Positions 43,434 to 54,271 are shown, numbered from the stretch's first letter. The stretch: 64,000 bases of DNA from Paralithodes platypus (GCA_032716605.1 CM064485.1:32081930-32145929); one strand, 5' to 3'. Translations and numbers: made by a program. Notes: generated from the letters alone by a model not told the origin.

Positions 43434-44075
43434 ATGGGGAAAGTAGACTGCATGATTCATGATATCACTCATATTAAAATAACCAGATTAACGAATACCA
43501 CCATACCACACAATAGGAAGCAAACCAACGAAGGGGAGACCAATGTAACCAGCACCAGCAGACAACAACAACAAGGAAAACGGAACAGGATGGACGAAGG
43601 AACAACTCAACCAGAATTAACAGAAGCGAAGGAAAGAAGTAATAAGAGCAAAACAACGAAGACGCCCAGAATACCCAAACTTCCCCACATCTTCAACAAA
43701 GAAGACCACAGCAGAAACCAGAAGCAGAATACCTACACCGAGAAGGATAACTCACCTCCATCACAGAAGACCAACAAGCCAGTAAAACTATGTGTGGTAA
43801 ATAAAACCAAGACAAAGCCCACCACACCTAGTCGCCCAAAAAACACCTGTGCATCACTACCTTTTATCAAACGAGACACCGGAATTGCCACAATCAAACC
43901 CGATGTACCAACCACACCAGGCAAAACCATTCCAACTTCACACCAACACCACGAGGCCACAAAAAAGAAAATAGTGTTCAGTCAGGGAAAAAAGGACCAA
44001 CATAGACGCACTAGCCAGGGATACTTACGCCCCTCTTCCGCCAAGAAGTCTACTCACCTGCCCGCAAACTTCTAA
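43434..44075 (+). CDS. Unrecognised Lys/Thr/Pro-rich ORF (213 codons)
   Basis: An open frame with a strongly biased, low-complexity product rich in Lys, Thr, Pro, Asn and Gln. It includes a QQQQ run and a basic C-terminus (SAKKSTHLP). There is no signal peptide, membrane segment or zinc knuckle. Base composition changes at about 43,480 from AT-rich to an A/C-rich plus strand that continues past the stop to about 45,000, so the ORF may be part of a larger unidentified element. It could be a divergent LINE ORF1 or simply open A/C-rich sequence. No function is proposed. Confidence 0.25.
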   Translation: MGKVDCMIHDITHIKITRLTNTTIPHNRKQTNEGETNVTSTSRQQQQGKRNRMDEGTTQPELTEAKERSNKSKTTKTPRIPKLPHIFNKEDHSRNQKQNTYTEKDNSPPSQKTNKPVKLCVVNKTKTKPTTPSRPKNTCASLPFIKRDTGIATIKPDVPTTPGKTIPTSHQHHEATKKKIVFSQGKKDQHRRTSQGYLRPSSAKKSTHLPANF

Positions 44076-45798
44076 GGGGTTCTCCTAATCCCCCCGGAAT
44101 ACGCCCCCCTGGACTTAAGACCTTCTGACCCCCGCACACCTAACCTGGGACATATCAGCCAAAGTCGTCACTACCCCGACGAAAACCTGGGTAAGGCAAG
44201 CAATTCTAGGGCTTGGTTCAATGTACAATTTGTACATGTACACAATCTAGCCCTAAAATTACCCTCCCATTAAAGAATTGTACTGAAACCATGGTGAATG
44301 TCTTTCAAGGTCTGAGGAGTTATCTTACCTATTGAGGAATTAATACTATCACATGCAATGGTATAGTGCTTAGTAATAAGATCCCTAATAGGCTGCACCT
44401 TTGGTATTAGAATCATAACCGTAGGACATGTCCGACGCCATGGTCGAGGACACTTACAATTAACAGATTTAAACACCGCCCCTGAGTTCTTTGAACCTCT
44501 TATAACGGTCAGTGGCAGATCGAGAGAAATCAGTAAGATCATGATCTTACTATCTCCTCATGTTAGCCCGATACCTTGTCGCTGTGTCATGACACTAGAG
44601 ACATTGTATTAAAGACCCCAAGTCAAGAGTACCGAAACGGAACTTCACCACCGATTAGCATAACGGTCAGGATAGACGAGTAACTCTAGCCCCAGGACAT
44701 GTCCTAGCGGCTAGCTTATTACTCGAATTAGTCCGATGAAAGTGCCCAATGTCATGACATCAAGGAACTATTATTCAAGACCCAAAACCAGCTAATCCAT
44801 CTGTATCCCAAACTACCCATCCACACAGCAGAACCACCGAAATGGCCCAACGGAGAACTAGAGGACCAGACAGCTGCTATCTCATCTCAACTCACACTAC
44901 GTTCGTCACTCCAAACTTCAAGTGTTAGCCTAGAAGTAAATGTTGAAAATCCATTCTCACTAATACACCAGTGCAATAAGGTGAATTATTTATAACGACA
45001 GATTCCCCAAATTTAGACTCTGTTTAATTCACACCAGTGCGACGGGTGAATTGAGATAAAAGTAGACTCCACCATTGAGACTCTGTTTATTTCCATTATT
45101 GTGATAAGTGAGCCAAGATAAAGATAGAGTCCACCATTGAGACTGTTTATTTCCCCAGTGCGAACGGGGACTATTATCAAGACAGAGTCAACTATTTAGA
45201 CTTTGATTATTTCTTGGAGTTGTGAGATTTTCTATATTTGTAGAAGCATAGTGAAAGAGAGAGATAGCTAAGAGATTCCTAGTTCCATTGCGGATCCTCG
45301 ACCGTGCTCGGCACATATACTGTATGTTATAACCATTTATTCACGTATAAATATTATGTTAAACTTAGCGATTACATAAATAACGTTGTTCATCAAATGT
45401 ACACAGTGTTATATGTTACCCTTTGTTTCTTCTGTGCATGTGTTGTGTGACTTTGACTTCTCCAGTTAAGTAGAACCTACCATAATCCAATCTAAACCTG
45501 GTAAAAACCCTGGTATAACACATACATTTAACACTGCTTGATGATAAGTAAATGCCCTTACCATGCCAGCAGTATTGATTTCCATGACTTTGTTTAGTCC
45601 TCATTTACTCGCTATTATTCTGGGTATATTATGTTTTTTTATATATTTTCCAGCCTTCTTTTTGTGTTCATTATCAGTATTTGGAATTCGCTGTCTATGA
45701 TCTTTATGTAGGTCTTCCTTTGGTAAAGCAGTCGTTTTCCCCAATGCTTACCCATCTCAAGTGCATGTTTGTATATTGAAATAGCTTATATAATTTGT

Positions 45799-45799
<1 letters not shown>
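44076..45799. other. Unassigned sequence with degenerate 62-bp repeats and a palindrome
   Basis: A/C-rich in the first part. About four diverged copies of a roughly 62-bp unit (accagtgcgacgggtgaatt … gagactctgtttattt) lie at 44,968-45,214. A perfect 20-bp palindrome, AGTAAGATCATGATCTTACT, is at 44,532-44,551. No coding domain, LTR boundary or primer-binding site could be supported. Confidence 0.5.

Positions 45800-45852
<53 letters not shown>
45800..45852. repeat. (GA)n microsatellite
   Basis: An uninterrupted GA run of about 26 units. Confidence 0.97.
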
Positions 45853-45856
<4 letters not shown>

Positions 45857-46067
45857 TGCGACGGAAAACGGCTCTCGTCATGATTTGGCAGCATACCGAT
45901 AATAAATAGACTATAATAGGGGTAGAGATATCGAGCTCCTGTATATGTTTTGATTATTTTTTATTTCTGTGATAAGTTTAGTAGAGTTGTTTCCTGTACT
46001 GAGTTAAGCACTTTTTCATGTTCTACAGAAGTTAAATATTTAAATGTTAAAACTGGTATTATTAATA

Positions 46068-46075
46068 TTATTATA

Positions 46076-46108
<33 letters not shown>

Positions 46109-46110
46109 TG
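46068..46110. repeat. (ATT)n microsatellite
   Basis: An ATT/TTA trinucleotide run. The isoleucine runs in translation are artefacts. Confidence 0.9.
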
Positions 46111-46354
46111 TATATATTTCTTATTATTAACATACATACATACGACAATAAAGAATGAGATACCCATAAAAAGTACAATTTCTGACTCAAGTCTTATTTC
46201 CAGTATTCCAGTCATTCCCAAACTGATACTCATAATACCTTACCACCTCCTTACCTTTCCATATAACCCAACATATTCATCTCACCTTTCGAATTTTAAG
46301 TCATTTTATTCAAATTATAATATAATCCATTCTAAGCTGACATATATACAGCAT

Positions 46355-46356
46355 AT

Positions 46357-46421
<65 letters not shown>

Positions 46422-46432
46422 CCGTTTATACA

Positions 46433-46504
<72 letters not shown>

Positions 46505-46512
46505 TATATACA

Positions 46513-46580
<68 letters not shown>
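46355..46580. repeat. (TA)n microsatellite tract
   Basis: Three long TA runs separated by ACCGTTTATACAGTA and ACAGTATATACAGTA-type interruptions. Tyr-Ile ORFs on both strands are artefacts. Confidence 0.97.
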
Positions 46581-46581
<1 letters not shown>

Positions 46582-46584
46582 ATT

Positions 46585-46722
46585 AACTTCCATCCACTCA
46601 CCAACTCTCTGCAATCTATCCCTCCTCGCCGCAATGTTGCATCTCTCTCGCTATTCTATCGCAACTACAATAATCAGTGTTCCTCAGAGCTCTCCCAGTG
46701 TATACCAGTGTATACCTCGTCC
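46585..46722 (+). mobile_element. Jockey LINE fragment, left part (split by nested LINE)
   Basis: Encodes [10 protein letters not shown]…SELS on the plus strand and stops at CAGTGTATACC. The rest of the same jockey 3' end resumes at about 49,084 (TACACCTCCTCAACG). The join is confirmed by continuous jockey copies at 25.4-25.9 kb. Confidence 0.8.
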
Positions 46723-46739
46723 AGGCCATAATAATAAGC

Positions 46740-48849
46740 CCAAATGGTGGAATAGAGATATTTCAAACTGCCTGTTTGCTAAAAAATTTGCTAATGATAG
46801 ATTAAAATCTTCACAAAATGACGAAGAACGGCTGAAATTTGTAGAGCTACGACGCAAAGCCAAAAAGTTAATAAAGCAAAGTAAAAAGACCTTAGAGTTA
46901 CATATTGCGAATCAAAGTAAAACAAACCCGAAAGAATTCTATAGTTATATCAGAAAGAAAAAAGTAGTTACTTCAACTGTTGGACCGTTCTATCTATCTA
47001 TCTATATGCTCAGGCCCAATCCCCATTTTGGGGGTAGCCGACTCAAGACAGAGCAAGAACAGGGAAAACACAAAAACAACATAAAACAACAAATAAACAC
47101 AGATAAAAAACACAAACTCTCACACATCCAGGTCACCCAGGAGAAGACCCAGAGACCAGGGTTGGACTGTTAGTCGATGAAAATGGAGAATACACAAAAG
47201 ACGAAGTACAAATGAGTAATGCCCTCAATACCTTCTTTGCATCAGTTTTTTACAACAGAAGACCGCAGTGATATCCCTACACCATCGCCGATTCAGATTG
47301 ATAATTCAGATGTTCTAAGCAATATCACCATTACAGAGAGAGAAGTATTGAATTGTTTAGATAAACTCAAGGTAAATAAAACGCCTGGACCTGATACAAT
47401 CTCGCCTAGAGTTGTAAAGGAAGCTAAGGATGAGCTCTCCAAACCACTGACATTACTATTCAATAAATCCTTGCAGTCTGGAACTATGCCCGATCAGTGG
47501 AAGCTAGCCAACGTAACACCGATATTCAAAAAAGGCAGCAAATCCCAACCCAGTAACTATCGTCCAATTAGCTTAACCTCAGTTGTATGTAAAATGCTAG
47601 AAACGGTCATACGAGACAGACTCGTAAATCACTTAGAGGAAAATAACATACTTAAAGATACTCAACACGGCTTTCGTAAAAAACGTTCCTGTTTAACAAA
47701 CCTCTTAGACTTCTTCCACGATATCCTCAACCTCTACGATGAGAGTAAAGCTGTAGATATTATATACCTTGATTTTCAAAAGGCCTTTGACAAAGTTCCC
47801 CACAAACGTTTACTGCTAAAACTAAAAGCGCATGGAATACAAGACGGTGTGTTGAAATGGATAGAAAATTGGCTCAGCGACAGAAAGCAAAGAGTAGTCA
47901 TAAACGGTAAGGCATCTAAATGGACCAATGTAAGTAGCGGGGTACCCCAGGGATCGGTACTAGGACCAATTCTCTTTCTAATTTACATCAACGACATAGA
48001 TGAGGGTCTCACCTGTACAATCTCAAAATTTGCTGACGATACAAAAATTGCAAATAGCGTACTCTCAAAAGAACAAGTTGACGATATGCAACACAATCTA
48101 GATAAATTGTCATGTTGGGCCCAAATTTGGCAAATGAGTTTCAATGCGGATAAATGTAAAGTACTACATATCGGATACCTAAATGAGAAAGCAAACTATT
48201 CGATGAATGGCACTCAGCTTAAGAATGTAAACAGAGAAACCGATCTGGGAGTAACAATATCGAGTAACCTAAAACCGAGTCAACAATGTTCAGAAGTTGT
48301 TAAGAAGGCAAACAAAATAATTGGCTTTATAGGCAGGTCATTTGAGCATAAATCCAAAGAAGTTATCCTAACCCTTTACAATTCCTTCCCTCTTCTGGAA
48401 TACTGCGTTCAATCCGGGTGCCCTTATTACCAAAAAGATATAAACAAGCTAGAACGAGTTCAACGTAGAGTTACCAAAATGATACCTAGCCTAAAGAACA
48501 AACCATACGAAGAGCGTCTTAGAGAATTAAATCTATTTCCTTTAACCCAGTGCAGATTAAGAGGTGACTTAATTCAAGTGTTCAAAATCATCAAAGGCAT
48601 CGACAATATGAACTGTAGTAAGTAATTCACTATCGACCAATCTAATTACACGCGGGGAAACGGTTGCAAAATTATTGGTAAATCTTTTAACTCACACGAA
48701 TCTAAGAATTTCTTCTTCAATCGAGTTGTCAACTTGTGGAATGGGCTTCCCCGAAACGTTATAGACTGCATCACCGTTGATTCATTTAAACTCCGCTTAG
48801 ACAAATATCTCGCATCAAACCCGCGACTGACTGCGTTTGTAAATGAATA
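46740..48849 (+). pseudogene. LINE reverse transcriptase ORF (nearly intact, interrupted)
   Basis: The linker and start (46,740-46,982) resume after a 180-bp insertion at about 47,163. The main open stretch is 47,219-48,625: NKTPGPDTISPRVV, NYRPISLTSVVCKMLE, GFRKKRSC, IIYLDFQKAFDKVPH (motif A), SSGVPQGSVLGPILFLIYIND (motif B) and KFADDTKI (motif C), then LEYCVQ. A TAA at 48,623-48,625 falls where the family normally reads Tyr before FTIDQSN. The frame then stays open to 48,849 through NLWNGLPRNVID and the usual C-terminus. So one nonsense change and one insertion separate this copy from a continuous ORF. Confidence 0.85.
46983..47162 (-). mobile_element. Short SINE-like insertion with TAGA tail
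   Basis: About 180 bp flanked by GTTGGACCGTT (left) and GTTGGACTGTT (right), a likely target-site duplication. Removing it restores the LINE frame (…VGP then LVDENGEY). The plus strand starts with TCTATCTATCTAT, so the element is inverted with a TAGA tail. Its end shares GAGTCGGCTACCCCCA with the piece at 34,185. Confidence 0.75.
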
Positions 48850-49083
48850 ACTATTTTATCCCCCCCTCAGTTACTAACCCATCTGTCCCCTACTAACTTC
48901 CTAATCCTGCCACGGACATTAGTTCCAGGGCAGTAATTCCCTTTCCAATGTTCCCTTACCCACTCTAAATCACTGTTTGGACACTTGATCCTCAGTGTTT
49001 TGGAGGACAAGCAACCTAGAAGGGTCACTAGATATGTTGTTGCTTGATTTCCTTTGTACTCCTTTGTACTCCTTTGTACTTTG

Positions 49084-49390
49084 TACACCTCCTCAACGTA
49101 GGGTACGTGGTACCCGTATTGCAACACAATCCCACCCCTACTCTGTGCAACTCTCCAACCCAAGAGTGCAACATTACTCTCAGTCTTTCTTCTATTCAAC
49201 AGCTGAGCTCTGGAACTCTCTCCCAGAATCAGTATTTTCCTCCTCCTATGGCTTAAATTGTTTCAAGCTCCTTGTGTCCAGGCATTTTCGCTCGAACGTC
49301 CCTTGATTTCGGCCCTGTCACTCTTTCAACTCTGGGGAAGGCACTAGCTACAGGCAGTTCTGCCTTTTGTTTCCCTCACTCACATAAAAA
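49084..49390 (+). mobile_element. Jockey LINE 3' end, right part
   Basis: Encodes the jockey C-terminus in shifted frames: SHPYSVQLSNPRVQHYSQSF, then AELWNSLPESVF (49,110-49,250). It ends with CACTCACATAAAAAAA at about 49,390, the same terminus as the minus copies at 52,781 and 25,393. A TA microsatellite follows. Confidence 0.85.
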
Positions 49391-49404
49391 AACAAATATA
49401 TACA

Positions 49405-49405
<1 letters not shown>

Positions 49406-49482
<77 letters not shown>
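49406..49482. repeat. (TA)n microsatellite
   Basis: A TA run between the jockey 3' end and the lineage 3 Penelope pair. Confidence 0.97.
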
Positions 49483-49485
<3 letters not shown>

Positions 49486-50370
49486 TATAGTTATGAGAAC
49501 TTCAGCAGTAGATTTTGGGCACTTAAACCTCCATATCAAAAGGAAAAGAATTGACAGGGCGCCAGGCAACATCTTTATTTTTCAAATTTTCGGCTAACCT
49601 TAAGCCATCATCAGGAACAACATTCCCTAAAAATAAGTAATATACTATTAGAACAACGCAATTTGTAAAAAATAGGGTAATGATTATCGAATCTATAAAA
49701 GGTTAAACTTACTAAATACAAACAATCCTATATTAATGTCTCACTATATATAAAATTAAAATTCATACACTAACCATGTAAAACCAGTGAAGATACCGAA
49801 AAGCAAAATAAAGACCATCACAATTTAACTATAACAAATATTTTAACCTTTGAATACAAAAATTGTTTCCATAAATTCAAAACAAAGTCACAACACAGGC
49901 TAATACCATACAACGGATCAAGAAACGATCTCCCAATTTATCTAACACCATTGATTTATCAGTAAGGAAACTATATAATAATATTTCGATAACTAGCATT
50001 AACTTACATAACCCCTGACCAAAAATCCCAACACAAATGATACTCTTAGCCAAAAACATGAAAACATTAATAAACTAAGCCTAAATCAATCTTATATATC
50101 ATAGCAATACGAGACTGAAATGCAACCCAATCTAGAGATTTAACACAAAAAACACATCACTCCCAATGACTAAAGCAAAAATATTTATGTTTAAACCCAT
50201 CATTATACTTGACTTACCCAGAAAAGAGTTCTCATCAGCACCAGGAACAAGAGAGAACTGATGAACCTGAACCGAGAAGCGGCTAAAATAAACTCCCATG
50301 AAACAATTTCCCAAACAAATGAACCACTAACCATGTTGAACAAACCCTTGAAATTTGACCAAACATATAT

Positions 50371-50691
50371 CTATGAACCAATATTTGCAAGATTGATTTC
50401 AGGATTCAGTTTACTAATTAACAACTTCTCACCAATCAATGCATCAGACTGGCTACCCAACCTAGAGACTATCTCAAAATCACCCACACTAAAGAGATGA
50501 TCCTCTTCACGCGAATGATTTCGAATAGCCGAAAACGCCATAGCCTGTAAAAACTTTCCCGATCGGTAGCTCCTACCCAGGTGTTCAAATATCCTAATTT
50601 TGAAGGAACGACTAGTGCATCCCAAAATCCTAGCCTCACAGCTAGGACAAGTAAATTTGTATACAATATTTGAACACAGAAAGTCAGGCAC
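50371..50691 (-). CDS. PLE GIY-YIG endonuclease, lineage 3, minus copy
   Basis: A 106-codon frame: IVYKFTCPSCEARILGCTSRSFKIR is the GIY-YIG core, here with I-L-G where the plus copy has Y-L-G. HLGRSYRSGKFLQ and an E-K-containing LIGEKLLISKLNPEINL block follow. The Tyr-to-Ile change in the core suggests decay of this copy. Closely related to, but distinct from, PLE lineages 1 and 2 in this window. Confidence 0.75.
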   Translation of the reverse strand: MPDFLCSNIVYKFTCPSCEARILGCTSRSFKIRIFEHLGRSYRSGKFLQAMAFSAIRNHSREEDHLFSVGDFEIVSRLGSQSDALIGEKLLISKLNPEINLANIGS

Positions 50692-50843
50692 GCGATCTTT
50701 GAAGCTAAAAAATTACCCAATTCTAAACTTATTGGTGAAAACAAATCTAAAGCTCACAGCAGGAAAACTATTTTTCAGAACATTTAGTGCAATTTTACGA
50801 AATTCATTACTGATAGATCCATAGTAAGGCATTTTAACATAAA

Positions 50844-51434
50844 TTAATAAATTATCTTCTTTTTTACATCAACATTTGATTGAACACCCTGAGCTTGTTT
50901 TACATACAAAAAATGTCTAAGTATACCATTGAATATATCTTCCTTATAGTTATTAAGCATAAAATATTTCCTTAATTTTTCAATTTCAACATGTAGCGAA
51001 ACATAGCTGGAGCAAACAGCATAGGCTCTTTCTAATAGTGTCTTTATTGAATTAATCTTAAAAATCTTAGGGCAGTAGCTAAGCCAGTTTAAACCTAATC
51101 CTGTATGAGTGGGCTTTCTATAAACCTCAGTAGCTAATCCCTGATCTGTCTTTATCACTTTAACATCCAAAAATGCTAGTGACCCATTCTCTTCATTATC
51201 ACATGTAAATTTAATATTTTGATGTTGATTGTTCATATATTCAAAAAAACTTATATTATCTTCTACATCTTGAAATATTAAAAATGTATCATCCACATAT
51301 CTCCTATAAAATATAGGTTTGAATGATAGGGGACACTCATCAAGCCACTGAACCTCTTTATTGCATAAAAATGAACCTGCAAACAATGGACCTAGACTTG
51401 ACCCCATTGAAACTCCATCAATTTGACTATACAA
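50844..51434 (-). CDS. PLE reverse transcriptase core, lineage 3 (partial)
   Basis: A 196-codon frame containing DGVSMGSSLGPLFA (RT motif B-type), RRYVDDTFLIF (motif C with both aspartates), SLAFLDVKV and the EVYRKPTHTG block, all typical of Penelope RTs. It starts abruptly at the inversion point (51,434), so the N-terminal RT part is missing. It ends at a premature stop produced by the A-run frameshift; the downstream frame continues into the endonuclease. It forms the unique spacer between the inverted arms. Confidence 0.85.
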   Translation of the reverse strand: MYSQIDGVSMGSSLGPLFAGSFLCNKEVQWLDECPLSFKPIFYRRYVDDTFLIFQDVEDNISFFEYMNNQHQNIKFTCDNEENGSLAFLDVKVIKTDQGLATEVYRKPTHTGLGLNWLSYCPKIFKINSIKTLLERAYAVCSSYVSLHVEIEKLRKYFMLNNYKEDIFNGILRHFLYVKQAQGVQSNVDVKKKIIY

Positions 51435-51435
51435 T

Positions 51436-51901
51436 ACTTATGCCTTACTATGGATCTATCAGTAATGAATTTCGTAAAATTGCACTAAATGTTCTGAAAA
51501 ATAGTTTTCCTGCTGTGAGCTTTAGATTTGTTTTCACCAATAAGTTTAGAATTTGGTCATTTTTTAGCTTCAAAGATCGCGTGCCTGACTTTCTGTGTTC
51601 AAATATTGTATACAAATTTACTTGTCCTAGCTGTGAGGCTAGGTATTTGGGATGCACTAGTCGTTCCTTCAAAATTAGGATATTTGAACACCTGGGTAGG
51701 AGCTACCGATCGGGAAAGTTTTTACAGGCTATGGCGTTTTCGGCTATTCGAAATCATTCGCGTGAAGAGGATCATCTCTTTAGTGTGGGTGATTTTGAGA
51801 TAGTCTCTAGGTTGGGTAGCCAGTCTGATGCATTGATTGGTGAGAAGTTTTTAATTAGTAAACTGAATCCTGAAATCAATCTTGCAAATAGTGGTTCATA
51901 G
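51436..51901 (+). CDS. PLE GIY-YIG endonuclease, lineage 3, plus arm
   Basis: The true coding block starts near 51,440 (MPYYGSISNEFRKIAL); the open frame reaches 51,323 only by chance across the inversion point. It contains CPSCEARYLGCTSRSFKIRI (Y-L-G core intact), EHLGRSYRSGKF and GEKFLISKLNPEINL. It ends at TAG 51,899-51,901. No RT is linked on this arm, so any activity would need another copy. Confidence 0.8.
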
Positions 51902-52656
51902 ATATATGTTTGGTCAAATTTCAAGAGTTTGTTCAACATGGTTAGTGGTTCATTTGTTTGGGAAATTGTTTCATGGGAGTTTATTTTAGCCGCTTCTCGG
52001 TTCAGGTTCATCAGTTCTCTCTTGTTCCTGGTGCTGATGAGAACTCTTTTCTGGTAAGTCAAGTATAATGATGGGTTTAAACATAAATATTTTTGCTTTA
52101 GTCATTGGGAGTGATGTGTTTTTTGTGTTAAATCTCTAGATTGGGTTGAATTTCAGTCTCGTATTGCTATGATATATAAGATTGATTTAGGCTTAGTTTA
52201 TTAATGTTTTCATGTTTTTGGTTAAGAGTATCATTTGTGTTTGGATTTTTGGTCAGGGGTTATGTAAGTTAATGCTAGTTATCGAAATATTATTATATAG
52301 TTTCCTTACTGATAAATCAATGGTGTTAGATAAATTGGGAGATCGTTTCTTGATCCGTTGTATGGTATTAGCCTGTGTTGTGACTTTGTTTTGAATTTAT
52401 GGAAACAATTTTTGTATTCAAAGGTTAAAATATTTGTTATAGTTAAATTGTGATGGTCTTTATTTTGCTTTTCGGTATCTTCACTGGTTTTACATGGTTA
52501 GTGTATGAATTTTAATTTTATATATAGTGAGACATTAATATAGGATTGTTTGTATTTAGTAAGTTTAACCTTTTATAGATTCGATAATCATTACCCTATT
52601 TTTTACAAATTGCGTTGTTCTAATAGTATATTACTTATTTTTAGGGAATGTTGTTC

Positions 52657-52684
52657 CTGATGATGGCTTAAGGTTAGCCGAAAA
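52657..52684 (+). ncRNA. Hammerhead-like motif in PLE lineage 3
   Basis: CTGATGA (canonical core), a GGCT/AGCC stem with TAAGGTT loop, then GAAAA. One extra T separates the core from the stem, and stems I and III look weak by eye. An inverted copy is at 49,588-49,615. The layout equals the motifs in lineages 1 and 2. Confidence 0.4.
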
Positions 52685-52732
52685 TTTGAAAAATAAAGAT
52701 GTTGCCTGGCGCCCTGTCAATTATTTTCCTTT

Positions 52733-52765
<33 letters not shown>

Positions 52766-52780
52766 CTTTATATATTTTTT

Positions 52781-53785
52781 TTTCTATGTGAGTGAGGAAG
52801 ACAAAAAACAGAACTGTCTGTAGCTAGTGCCTTCCCCAGAGTTGAAAGAGTGACAGGGCCAAAATCAGGGGACGTTCGACTCTGGAGGTTCCTGACGGGT
52901 AGTAAGATGGAGAAATTGGGTCTTGGAAGCATTAAGTGCAACAAGGTTTTCTTTACCCCAATTCGAAATATTAGCTAGATCAGAAGATAAGTGTTCTATG
53001 GCTTCATTACGTTTGTGTTTGAGGGACTGCTGGCTGGGGCGTTTCGGAAAACTAATTGAGTAGTGTAAGGTAGGGTCGTCTGCGTATGAATGGATGGGAC
53101 TTTATGTACAGCTGAGAAGATCATTTATGAAAATTAGAAAGATAATAGTAGATAGGACAGAACCCTGAGGAACGCCGGAGTTGATAGGATGAGGAAGTGA
53201 GCGATGGCCATCCACAACCGCAGCTATGAAACGGTCGGAGAGGAAATTAGAGACAAAGGCACAGATGGAGGGATAGAAACCAAAGAAGGGTAGTTTTGAA
53301 ATTAAAGATTTGTGCCAGACTACAGTATATCGAAGGACTTCGATATGTCTAGTGCAACAGAAAAAGTCACACCGAAGTCCCGAAAGGAGGATGACCAAGA
53401 GTTAGTAAGATATGAAAGAAGATCACCAATAGAGCGACCCCTAAGGAAGCCATACTGGTGATCTGAGAGCAGATTATGAGAAGAGAAATGCTTAAGAAAT
53501 TTGGAAGCAAGAATAGTTTTAAAAACTTTAGAGATACAAGAGATGAGAGCAATTGGACCATAGTTGGAGGGTTTAGAGCGGTCACCCTTTTTTGGGATAA
53601 GTTGAATGAGAGCAAACTTCCAGCAAGAAGGGAAGACGTTAGAAGAGAGACAGAGACGAAAGAGTTTGCCTAGGCAGGGGGTCAGCACGGAATATACTGT
53701 GTATATTACTATTTTAGACCTGATAAAAATTCCAGACTCACAACCAGATTCCCAGGAATAGGATAGCGATTGTAGGTGCAAGTAT
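52781..53785 (-). mobile_element. Jockey-type LINE, minus strand, truncated at both coding ends
   Basis: Minus-strand blocks: LTPCLGKLFRLCLSSNVFPSCWKFALIQ then PKKGDRSKPSNY (53,690-53,560), YGFLRGRSIGDLLSYL and VALDISKSFD (53,460-53,335), then FIAAVVDGHRSLPHPINSGVPQGSVLS (53,230-53,150). It then jumps to the jockey 3' terminus (52,781-52,890), so the C-terminal part is deleted internally. It provides the uninterrupted target for the MITE at 26,663-27,100. Confidence 0.85.
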
Positions 53786-54116
53786 CCCTCTTCTCACCCA
53801 CTATAGTCACGTTCAAAATATTTCATAGCCAAATACAAAATATGATGAAATACCTCTCATACCTTAAAATTAGCTAATAACTCTTTGTGTTCACCAGACT
53901 CCGATACAACATTCGCTGGTACACTCTATGACATAAATCCTGCCCATTGATTTTTTTTTTTTTTTTTTTTTTAACTATTACAAACTGAGTCAATTTTTCC
54001 TGATAAATTTCATGGCTTGTATGTGCATTTTGTGGTTTCATGTAAGCTGTTTGAGGATTCAGGAAGGATTTGTGTCCTAGATGTACACATATTGGTGGGA
54101 CAGATGCTTTACCGAC
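53786..54116. other. Intron sequence downstream of the CARP exon
   Basis: Noncoding, with a T-run at about 53,949-53,972. The minus-strand frame that runs on from the exon is intron read-through. Confidence 0.6.
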
Positions 54117-54271
54117 CTGCGTAAATGCCATGTAGAGGGGCTTGTTTGGTAGGATCCAGGTGACAGTCTCGTGGCAGCCAGGCACGGTGAGGGAGCCATC
54201 GTAGGTGAGGTAATGCTCGGTGGTCGGTACCAGCTCGCTTACCACAAGCTCTTGGGTCAACGACGAGGACC
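54117..54271 (-). CDS. Carbonic-anhydrase-related protein (CA10/11-like), central exon
   Basis: A 155-bp exon: two bases complete a split Gly codon, then 51 codons end at CAG. It encodes ELVPTTEHYLTYDGSLTVPGC followed by HETVTWILPNKP. This is the alpha-CA block around the active-site threonine (SLT-x-P-x-C-x-E-x-x-x-W). PGC in place of the PPC of most active enzymes, plus ETVTW, is the CARP (CA10/11) signature. The acceptor is strong (TTTTTCTCCCCCCAG). The donor is CAG followed by GTCGGT, weaker than consensus but required for frame with the exon at 20,496. Codons are GC-rich at third positions, unlike the AT-rich surroundings. Confidence 0.85.

Larger units (their letters stand above)
46723..49083 (+). 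mobile_element. CR1/L2-like LINE nested in the jockey fragment
   Basis: Inserted between TGTATACC and TGTACACC in the host jockey sequence, a likely imperfect target-site duplication. It is 5'-truncated, starting in the linker (KPKWWNRDI). The 3' end has a CTCCTTTGTA-type decamer repeat (about 49,050-49,078), as seen in CR1/L2-type LINEs, which end in short repeats rather than poly(A). A short element interrupts it at 46,983-47,162. Confidence 0.85.
49541..51435 (-). mobile_element. Penelope-like element, lineage 3, minus copy
   Basis: Runs from the RT core (51,434) through the GIY-YIG domain (about 50,690-50,370) to a 3' region ending at about 49,541. It includes a hammerhead-like motif (49,588-49,615). 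Its distal part (50,833-49,541) is nearly the reverse complement of 51,438-52,732. Only this copy retains the RT block. A single-base shift at an A-run (about 50,860-50,865) separates RT and endonuclease frames. Confidence 0.85.
51436..52732 (+). mobile_element. Penelope-like element, lineage 3, plus arm
   Basis: Carries the endonuclease ORF and the 3' region, including a hammerhead-like motif (52,657-52,684), ending at a T-rich/TA tract. It is almost identical to the minus copy except for scattered substitutions. It is truncated to the part after RT. Confidence 0.85.

Noticed and set aside
43434..45215. LTR retrotransposon
   Set aside because: No paired LTRs, TG…CA ends, primer-binding site, or gag/pol motifs could be found.
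53874..54116. Extension of the CARP frame past 54,117
   Set aside because: The frame stays open by chance, but similarity to the alpha-CA family stops exactly at CAG/GT and resumes at 20,496.
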